Origin: Candidatus Moraniibacteriota bacterium
GTDB lineage: Bacteria; Patescibacteriota; Minisyncoccia; Moranbacterales; UBA2206
DNA: 5,257 nt
Direction: 5' to 3'
Assembly (NCBI GenBank): GCA_003534085.1
Contig: DQBY01000047.1
Coordinates: forward strand, 1 to 5,257
The translations under genes and the position numbers were made by a program. The notes below the pieces were generated by a model, which was not told where the DNA came from, did no database searches, and saw only the letters and a list, made by a program, of their open reading frames with translations. Of the stretch, positions 1 through 4,397 are shown piece by piece. Every line of letters begins with the position of its first letter. The first letter of the stretch is position 1.

Positions 1-149
1 AGTAGCTGCGCGAAAGCGAGATTCGTTTGCGTAACACATCGTTTTTCGCGAAAGTGCCTGGATCTTTTTGAAGAACGGCAATGTTTTGGCTTTTCAGCTT
101 TACATTTCACCTTATTGATGCTAGTTTTAATAAAGTCTAAGCATTTCTT

Positions 150-659
150 ATGAACCTTATTCCGGCGCAAATTATCCAATATCTGACAATCGCAATCATA
201 ATAATGATTTTTGGCCTGCTTCTTTGGAATATTATGCTTCAATCAGATTTACGAAAATTGATCAAAAAAAATGAAACTGTCTTTGCCGGACAAAAGGCTA
301 AAAATCTGGAAGAAGTCATCCTTCAGCAGGCAAAAAATCTGAAAACGCTGGATAAAGACATTCAGGAGCTCTACAACATATCCAATCAGATCAACAATTT
401 AGCTTTCCGAGGGCTGCACAAGACGGCCATGGTCAGATTCAACCCATTCAAGGAAGTCGGCGGCGACCAAAGCTTCGCGATTGCCCTGCTCAACGGAAAA
501 AACAGCGGAGTTGTAATATCTTCACTATTCACCCGGGAAGGGACGCGAATCTACTCAAAATCGATCACGGCCGGAAAGTCCGACAAGCACCCGCTCACAC
601 AAGAGGAAGAACAGGCCATCAAAATCGCACTGACAAACGAACCGAAGAAAATAAATTAG
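150..659 (+). CDS. DUF4446-family membrane-anchored protein of unknown function
   Basis: This is a 169-aa protein of unknown function. Residues about 8-30 form one strongly hydrophobic helix (isoleucine/leucine-rich, ending at LLLWNIM), which would anchor the protein in the cytoplasmic membrane. Residues about 45-88 are polar, Lys/Glu/Gln/Asn-rich and likely helical or coiled-coil. Residues about 91-160 form a compact domain with the run VRFNPFKEVGGDQSFAIALL, then VVISSLF-REGTR-Y-K, a GKS, and a final Leu-Thr-x-Glu-Glu-Glu-x-Ala-Ile helix. I recognise this order as the DUF4446 family, seen in Firmicutes and candidate-phyla bacteria. The GKS is not part of a Walker A motif. The ATG start gives the helix right at the N-terminus; no Shine-Dalgarno sequence precedes it. 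It lies 148 bp upstream of infB with an inverted repeat between, so shared transcription is uncertain. The family assignment is by pattern recall, and no biochemical role can be inferred. Confidence 0.85.
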   Translation: MNLIPAQIIQYLTIAIIIMIFGLLLWNIMLQSDLRKLIKKNETVFAGQKAKNLEEVILQQAKNLKTLDKDIQELYNISNQINNLAFRGLHKTAMVRFNPFKEVGGDQSFAIALLNGKNSGVVISSLFTREGTRIYSKSITAGKSDKHPLTQEEEQAIKIALTNEPKKIN

Positions 660-792
660 AATTTTGTAATTTTTAATTTTTGAATTTTTAAATAACTTAA
701 TTTTTAATTTCTAAACATTTCTGTCTGTAATGTTGGATGGTTTAAAAATTTTAATTTTAGAAATTATTTACAAAATTAAAAATTATAAAATT
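660..792. repeat. AT-rich long inverted repeat between the DUF4446 gene and infB
   Basis: This gap is almost entirely A and T. The 21 bases at 660-680 pair completely with 772-792 (one G-T wobble, G666 with T786). An inner stem, TAAAC at 712-716 with GTTTA at 740-744, closes a 23-nt loop at 717-739 that is the least AT-biased part. Between the two stems the arms remain alternating oligo-A/oligo-T and pair imperfectly. The outer arm ends 15 bp before the infB start, so a folded transcript would reach nearly to the initiation region. AT-rich intergenic repeats of this style are common in Parcubacteria-type genomes, from general recall. It may also act as a weak bidirectional terminator or contain the infB promoter, but the composition is too biased to place -35/-10 boxes. 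Confidence 0.8.
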
Positions 793-807
793 AAAAATTG
801 ATCAATT

Positions 808-2604
808 ATGGACGAAACAATCAAAAAAACCGTCAAACTACCCGCAACCGTCACTGTTAAAAAATTCAGCGAGCTTTTGGGCATGCCTATCGGAGCGGTA
901 ATTACAGAACTGATGAAAAACGGGATCTTGGCAACCATAAATGAGCAGATCGACTTTGAAACAGCGTCCATCATTGCTCAGGATCTCGGATATGAAGTTG
1001 AAGAGGAAGTTGTTGAAGCGGGAGAATCCATGACACTTGAAAAATTGTTGGAAATTTTGAAAAAAGAAAAAGAATCAGAATCAGACGTGGTCCTGCAGTC
1101 CCGTCCGCCTGTTGTCACGATTTTGGGACATGTCGACCACGGAAAAACCACTTTGCTGGACACGATCCGAAAAGCCAACGTGGCCGCCAAGGAATCCGGC
1201 GGGATCACCCAGCACATTAGCGCCTATCAAGTGAAAAGGAAAGGTAAATTGATAACCTTTGTCGATACCCCGGGACATGAAGCTTTCAGCGCCATGAGAG
1301 AACGAGGCGTCAGCATTGCCGATATCGCTATTCTTGTTGTCGCTGCTGACGACGGAGTACGGCCGCAGACCAAAGAAGTTATCGAATACCTTTTAGCCAA
1401 GAAAATTCCGACTATCGTCGCTATCAACAAAGTTGACAAGCCTGAGGCCAACATCCAGAGAGTGAAACAGGAGCTGGCGGAAAATAATATTCTTTTGGAA
1501 GAATGGGGCGGACAAGTTTTGAGCTCTGAGGTCAGCGCCAAGCAAAACATCGGCATCGACGGACTTTTGGAAAATATTTTGCTCGTGGCCGAAGTGGAAG
1601 ATTTCAGGTCGGATTACAAAAGAGACGCTTTGGGCGTCGTTCTTGAATCGCATCTTGATCCTCAAAAAGGTCCGGTCGCGACCATCCTGGTCAAAACAGG
1701 CATGTTGAAAGAAGGACAAGATATCATTGCCGGAGCAACACACGGAAGAGTGCGCCGGATCGAGGATTTTACCGGGAAAAGAATGACAACTGCCGGTCCA
1801 TCGACTCCGATCAGCATCATCGGCCTTAATGCCGCGCCTAACAGCAATGATATTTTGCAAGTAATCACGGAAAAATCACTTTCCCGATCGCGCTTTGACG
1901 AGTTGAAAGGACTTTCGAAAACTCAGACCGGGAGCCTCGGGGGTGATTTGTCAGCCCAAAAGATTTACAAAACGATCGCGGATGAAAAAATAAAAAAACT
2001 GAATGTAATTTTGAAAGCGGACGTGCAGGGATCATTGGAAGCTATCCATCAGATCCTTGGAGAAATAAAATCGGACGAAGTGGCTATTAACTATATCGCG
2101 ACAGGTGTCGGTAACACGACTGAATCAGAAGTGCGCTTGGCTCAAAGCACGCACGCGGTAATCTTCGGGTTTAATGTGGAAACAACGCCAGTCGCCAAAC
2201 GGCTCGCGGAAAACAGCAAGGTAGAGATAAAAAATTATAAGATCATTTACGAACTGGTCGAGGATATAAAGACTCGATTGATAGAGATGCTTCCGATGGA
2301 AACCGAAAGGACCGAGCTCGGAAAGATGAAGGTGCTGGCAATTTTCAAAACCGGAAAGAAAGACATGATCATCGGAGGAAAAGTCACTGATGGAAAAATC
2401 GTCCATGGCTCGCTCATCGACGTAGAAAGAAACGACGCTGTCATCGGAAAAGGAAAACTCTTCAATCTGCAGCAGAACAAAGTCAATGTCGACGAAGTGG
2501 CATCCGGAAATGAATGCGGAGTGACGTTTGAAGGAGAAACTAAAATCAAAGAAGGAGATGTCTTGATTTCGTACACGGAAGAGTCGAGGAAAAAAACGTT
2601 GTAA
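808..2604 (+). CDS. infB: translation initiation factor IF-2
   Basis: IF-2 is a cytoplasmic GTPase that delivers fMet-tRNA to the 30S subunit and promotes 50S joining. The 598-aa protein starts with one IF2_N domain (about residues 12-66, with [11 protein letters not shown] and the LMKNGI-ATIN run). A short charged linker (about 67-98) follows. The G domain has G1 GHVDHGKT (107-114), G2 GGITQHI (131-137), G3 DTPGHE (153-158), G4 NKVD (207-210) and G5 SAK (243-245). Next come the domain II beta-barrel (about 272-360), the domain III alpha/beta unit with [16 protein letters not shown] (398-413), and the C-terminal fMet-tRNA-binding barrel with SGNECGV (566-572) and EGDV. All GTPase motifs are intact. 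It lacks the long N-terminal extension of proteobacterial IF-2 (E. coli has about 890 aa), as expected for reduced bacteria. The ATG start leaves no spare residues before IF2_N; there is no Shine-Dalgarno sequence in the upstream AT-rich repeat. The next gene is rbfA, the usual partner. Confidence 0.98.
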   Translation: MDETIKKTVKLPATVTVKKFSELLGMPIGAVITELMKNGILATINEQIDFETASIIAQDLGYEVEEEVVEAGESMTLEKLLEILKKEKESESDVVLQSRPPVVTILGHVDHGKTTLLDTIRKANVAAKESGGITQHISAYQVKRKGKLITFVDTPGHEAFSAMRERGVSIADIAILVVAADDGVRPQTKEVIEYLLAKKIPTIVAINKVDKPEANIQRVKQELAENNILLEEWGGQVLSSEVSAKQNIGIDGLLENILLVAEVEDFRSDYKRDALGVVLESHLDPQKGPVATILVKTGMLKEGQDIIAGATHGRVRRIEDFTGKRMTTAGPSTPISIIGLNAAPNSNDILQVITEKSLSRSRFDELKGLSKTQTGSLGGDLSAQKIYKTIADEKIKKLNVILKADVQGSLEAIHQILGEIKSDEVAINYIATGVGNTTESEVRLAQSTHAVIFGFNVETTPVAKRLAENSKVEIKNYKIIYELVEDIKTRLIEMLPMETERTELGKMKVLAIFKTGKKDMIIGGKVTDGKIVHGSLIDVERNDAVIGKGKLFNLQQNKVNVDEVASGNECGVTFEGETKIKEGDVLISYTEESRKKTL

Positions 2605-2630
2605 AAATATTTCTAAAAATTGCGATAATT

Positions 2631-2753
2631 CAGCCTTACAAAATTTTCCCAGAATTCAAGGAAGTGAGCGTTAAGAAATTTTTAGGTCCGCCGCGGGGCA
2701 ACCAAAAATTTTAGCGAACGGACACAGAATTCGTAGGAAATTTTGTCCGGCTG
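2631..2753. repeat. large imperfect palindrome between infB and rbfA
   Basis: The left arm (2631-2687) and the right arm (2701-2753) are imperfect reverse complements around a GC-rich loop, CCGCCGCGGGGCA (2688-2700). The outer ends match as CAGCC and GGCTG. Matching blocks include ACAAAATTT (left) with AAATTTTGT (right), GAATTC on both arms (2652-2657 and 2727-2732 regions), and AAATTTTT (2676-2683) with AAAAATTT (2704-2711), flanked by GGT and ACC next to the loop. A local stem CGGACA (2719-2724) with TGTCCG (2744-2749) offers an alternative fold. No ORF of note lies inside, and no direct target repeats are obvious. It resembles a short non-autonomous palindromic repeat unit. It starts 27 bp after the infB stop and runs straight into the 12-bp hairpin before rbfA. 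Confidence 0.8.
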
Positions 2754-2796
2754 AGAGTTCTTTTTGTTACTTTTTCTTGCGGAAAGAAAAAGTAAG
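2754..2796 (+). repeat. T-rich/GCGG hairpin module, copy 1, just upstream of rbfA
   Basis: TTACTTTTTCTT (2767-2778) pairs perfectly with AAGAAAAAGTAA (2784-2795) across a GCGGA loop. The stem is preceded by AGAGTTCTTTTTG. The hairpin ends 13 bp before the rbfA ATG, so it would lie in the 5' leader of rbfA. There is no T-tract after the stem on either strand, so it does not look like an intrinsic terminator. A second copy with the same order of elements lies at 3331-3372. Possible roles are a leader structure affecting rbfA translation or stability, or simply the end of a repeat element; the sequence does not decide between them. Confidence 0.8.
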
Positions 2797-2808
2797 AATT
2801 GTAAATTT

Positions 2809-3138
2809 ATGTCTGCGAGAATCACTAAAATCAATTCCCTCATCCAACAACACATGGGTGAAATCTTGACCAAAGACATCAGCCTGAAGGCCGGTGTTTT
2901 TGTGACTGTGTCAAAAGTTGACACGACTCCCGACCTCCGCTATACTCGTATATTCATCAGTATTTTCCCGGAAAAGGAAATTGATTATACGGTGAAAACC
3001 CTCGAAAAGGAACTTTACCAAATACAGGGCAAACTTAACAAACGGCTCGTTATGAGACCATTGCCAAAGATTGAGTTCAAAGTCGACATGACGGAATCAA
3101 GAGCTGATGAGATTGAAAGGCTGCTAAAAGAAATTTAG
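2809..3138 (+). CDS. rbfA: 30S ribosome-binding factor RbfA
   Basis: RbfA is a small KH-type protein that binds the immature 30S subunit near the 5' end of 16S rRNA and helps late maturation. The 109-aa product has the expected order: an N-terminal helix (SARITKINSLIQQHMGEIL), the strand pair containing VTVSKVDTTPDLRYTRIFIS (about 33-52), a middle helix, and the diagnostic C-terminal block, about residues 77-109, with LNKRL-MRPLPKIEF and then SRADEIERLLKEI. It is slightly short for the family and lacks a C-terminal tail. I chose ATG at 2809. An in-frame TTG at 2764 would add 15 residues encoded by the hairpin repeat, unlike any RbfA N-terminus. There is no clear Shine-Dalgarno sequence. It lies 204 bp after infB, an unusually wide gap for this pair, and is followed immediately by a terminator-like hairpin. 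Confidence 0.96.
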   Translation: MSARITKINSLIQQHMGEILTKDISLKAGVFVTVSKVDTTPDLRYTRIFISIFPEKEIDYTVKTLEKELYQIQGKLNKRLVMRPLPKIEFKVDMTESRADEIERLLKEI

Positions 3139-3170
3139 ATAAAATGCGATCTAAAATCGCATTTTATTTT
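3139..3170 (+). terminator. intrinsic terminator-like hairpin directly after rbfA
   Basis: ATAAAATGCGAT (3139-3150) pairs perfectly over 12 bp with ATCGCATTTTAT (3156-3167) across a CTAAA loop. It begins at the first base after the rbfA stop codon. The 3' arm and following bases supply the U-rich run (ATTTTATTTT). The stem is GC-poor except for its GCG core, so efficiency is uncertain, but position and shape fit a Rho-independent terminator closing the infB-rbfA transcript. The symmetric A/T flanks could let it work on both strands. Confidence 0.7.
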
Positions 3171-3190
3171 GAAAAGTAATTAGCCGAGGG

Positions 3191-3257
3191 AATCAAAAAG
3201 CTTGGCTTTAAGGAGAAGTCCGCCGCGGACGACGGGGAAAAGCCGAGCTTTGATTTA
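3191..3257. repeat. stem-loop repeat with GC-rich inner hairpin, rbfA-nrnA gap
   Basis: AAAGCTTGGCTTT (3198-3210) pairs with AAAGCCGAGCTTT (3239-3251), with one G-T wobble. The stem extends outward through AATCA (3191-3195) and TGATT (3251-3255) with a two-base bulge. Inside, GTCCG (3218-3222) and CGGAC (3226-3230) form a second small hairpin. The 11-mer GTCCGCCGCGG at 3218-3228 also occurs at 2686-2696 in the infB-rbfA gap, linking the two intergenic repeats. No coding potential is visible. Confidence 0.75.
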
Positions 3258-3272
3258 GTATCCGGCGGGTTT

Positions 3273-3328
3273 TCTAAAGCTAAGCTTTTTGCAGGTTCGA
3301 CATCTCCTCTATAAAACTTAGCTTTAGA
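3273..3328. repeat. second stem-loop repeat, rbfA-nrnA gap
   Basis: TCTAAAGCTAAG (3273-3284) pairs perfectly with CTTAGCTTTAGA (3317-3328). After a bulged C the stem continues with TTTT (3286-3289) and AAAA (3313-3316). The loop carries GCAGGTTCGACATCTCCTC, whose AGGAGATGTCGAAC complement resembles AGGAGAAGTCCGCC at 3211-3224 in the preceding stem-loop. The two neighbouring stem-loops may therefore be inverted, diverged halves of one larger element. Confidence 0.75.
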
Positions 3329-3330
3329 GC

Positions 3331-3372
3331 AAGAGTTTCTTTGTAACTTTCTTTGCGGTCAAAGAAAGTTAG
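3331..3372 (+). repeat. T-rich/GCGG hairpin module, copy 2, upstream of nrnA
   Basis: TAACTTTCTTTG (3344-3355) pairs perfectly with CAAAGAAAGTTA (3360-3371) across a CGGT loop. As in copy 1 (2754-2796), it is preceded by AGAGTT plus a T-rich run and carries GCGG at its apex. It ends 25 bp before the nrnA start. It lacks a trailing U-tract, so it is not a typical terminator. The two copies differ at four stem positions and all four are compensated on the other arm. Confidence 0.8.
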
Positions 3373-3396
3373 CCCCGTAATTTAAGAAGAGCAATT

Positions 3397-4356
3397 ATGC
3401 AAAAATTTGCAAAAGAATTTAACACCCTCAATTACGTCATCAAAGAATCTGAAAATATTCTTCTTTTCGCGCATTCCCGTCCTGACGGAGATACGGTCGG
3501 ATCCAACCTGGCGCTTTATGAATATATCAAGAGCCTGGGAAAATCTGTAACGGTCGCGTGCTATGACCCTTTCCCGGATTACCTCAAAGATCTTTCCGGA
3601 ATTAAATTTATCAACCCTGATAATTTAGAAGTTTCCAAATATAATCTCATCATCGCTTGCGACAGCGTAGAGCGAGGCTTCCAAAAATTTAAAGGCAAAT
3701 TTTCCGAAAACCAAGTAGTTGCTATTCTTGACCATCATCCTGACATAACTATCACAGGCGATATAAATATAATTGATGCGAAATATTCTTCCGTCTGCGA
3801 AATCGTTTATGATTTTTTTCTTTTCAACAAGATTGAAATCAACCGGTCTATTGCGAATTTCCTCATGCTTGGAATCCTCGGGGACACCGGTTCTTTCCAA
3901 CATTCGAACACCACTCCGCATGTCATGAAAATCGCTTCCGATCTTATGAAGCACGGAGCTTCCATTTCTAAAATAATCAACACTGCCTATGCCAATAAAA
4001 ACATTTCCACTCTCAAGCTCTGGGGAAAGGCCTTCGAAAAAGCCAGGATCAATCATGATAACGGAATGATCGTTTCAGTTCTGACCCAAAAAGATCTGGA
4101 TGAATGCAACGCCGGTTCCGACGACATCGCGCAAGTTTCGACCATTCTCAACACTGTTCCGGGAACAAAATTCGCACTCGTCCTTTCCGAAAGAGAAGGC
4201 GGCATCATCAAGGGAAGCCTGAGAAGTGAAGAATACAAAGGCGTGGACGTATCAAAAATAGCCGCCCAATTCGGCGGCGGCGGACACAAACTCGCTTCGG
4301 GATTTGAGATCAAAGGCAAGATCCAAAAAACTAAAGATGGATGGGAAATAATTTAA
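3397..4356 (+). CDS. nrnA: DHH/DHHA1 phosphoesterase, NrnA-type oligoribonuclease / pAp phosphatase
   Basis: This 319-aa protein belongs to the DHH superfamily of Mn2+-dependent cytoplasmic phosphoesterases. NrnA members degrade 2-5-nt RNAs and remove the 3' phosphate from pAp. The DHH domain shows motif I HSRPDGDTVGS (H26, D30, D32), motif II IACDS (D89), motif III DHH (112-114) and motif IV LGDTGSFQHSNT (161-171, D163). A linker leads to the DHHA1 domain (about 222-319) with IKGSLRS (271-277) and the substrate-binding GGGGHKLASG (293-302). All catalytic metal ligands are present, and length matches the usual 310-330 aa. A weak purine stretch, AAGAAGAG (3384-3391), five bases before the ATG could serve as ribosome-binding site. 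Placement after infB-rbfA matches many bacteria and supports NrnA rather than a RecJ or c-di-AMP phosphodiesterase (no GGDEF, PAS or membrane segments). The exact substrate (nanoRNA, pAp or pApA) cannot be read from sequence. Confidence 0.93.
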   Translation: MQKFAKEFNTLNYVIKESENILLFAHSRPDGDTVGSNLALYEYIKSLGKSVTVACYDPFPDYLKDLSGIKFINPDNLEVSKYNLIIACDSVERGFQKFKGKFSENQVVAILDHHPDITITGDINIIDAKYSSVCEIVYDFFLFNKIEINRSIANFLMLGILGDTGSFQHSNTTPHVMKIASDLMKHGASISKIINTAYANKNISTLKLWGKAFEKARINHDNGMIVSVLTQKDLDECNAGSDDIAQVSTILNTVPGTKFALVLSEREGGIIKGSLRSEEYKGVDVSKIAAQFGGGGHKLASGFEIKGKIQKTKDGWEII

Positions 4357-4364
4357 CCCAATTT

Positions 4365-4391
4365 CCCTAAAATCCCAAAACGCCCTAAAAT
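4365..4391. repeat. CCCTAAAAT direct repeat in the nrnA-nfo spacer
   Basis: The 9-mer CCCTAAAAT occurs at 4365-4373 and again at 4383-4391, an 18-bp period, with CCCAAAACG between. It occupies most of the 41-bp gap before nfo, where no Shine-Dalgarno sequence is visible. It could be the remnant of a short minisatellite. A function is not evident. Confidence 0.5.
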
Positions 4392-4397
4392 AAAATC

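Noticed and set aside
99..127. A possible promoter before the DUF4446 gene: TTTACA (99-104) and, 17 bp on, TAGTTT (122-127).
   Set aside because: The -35 box is good but the -10 matches only three of six bases, and such hits are frequent in AT-rich DNA.
1..149. A tRNA or small RNA gene in the GC-richer start of the window, including the CGCGAAAG repeats at 9-16 and 47-54.
   Set aside because: No cloverleaf, T-loop or CCA end could be built, and the repeats are too short to support a call.
1..153. Forward frame 1 is open from the window start to a TGA at 151-153 that overlaps the DUF4446 ATG, as if an upstream gene ended there.
   Set aside because: The roughly 50 residues (Cys/Phe/Leu-rich, no recognisable motif) do not look like a real protein tail, and a run this long without a stop occurs by chance fairly often. 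Only sequence before the window could settle it.
978..2576. Several reverse-strand open frames of 65-155 codons inside infB.
   Set aside because: They lie antisense to a fully intact IF-2, show no family motifs, and are explained by codon structure of the sense gene.
2754..2796. The perfect hairpin before rbfA as an intrinsic terminator of infB.
   Set aside because: No T-tract follows the stem on either strand; the bases after it are AAGTAAGAATTG. The GC content of the stem is also very low.
2764..2808. An N-terminal extension of rbfA from TTG at 2764.
   Set aside because: The 15 extra residues are encoded by the hairpin repeat and have no counterpart in RbfA; ATG 2809 gives the standard N-terminus.
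3171..3396. A CRISPR array or a riboswitch in the repeat-rich gap before nrnA.
   Set aside because: There are no equal-length repeats with regular spacers, and no conserved core of a known riboswitch class was recognised; the stems are better explained as palindromic intergenic repeats.
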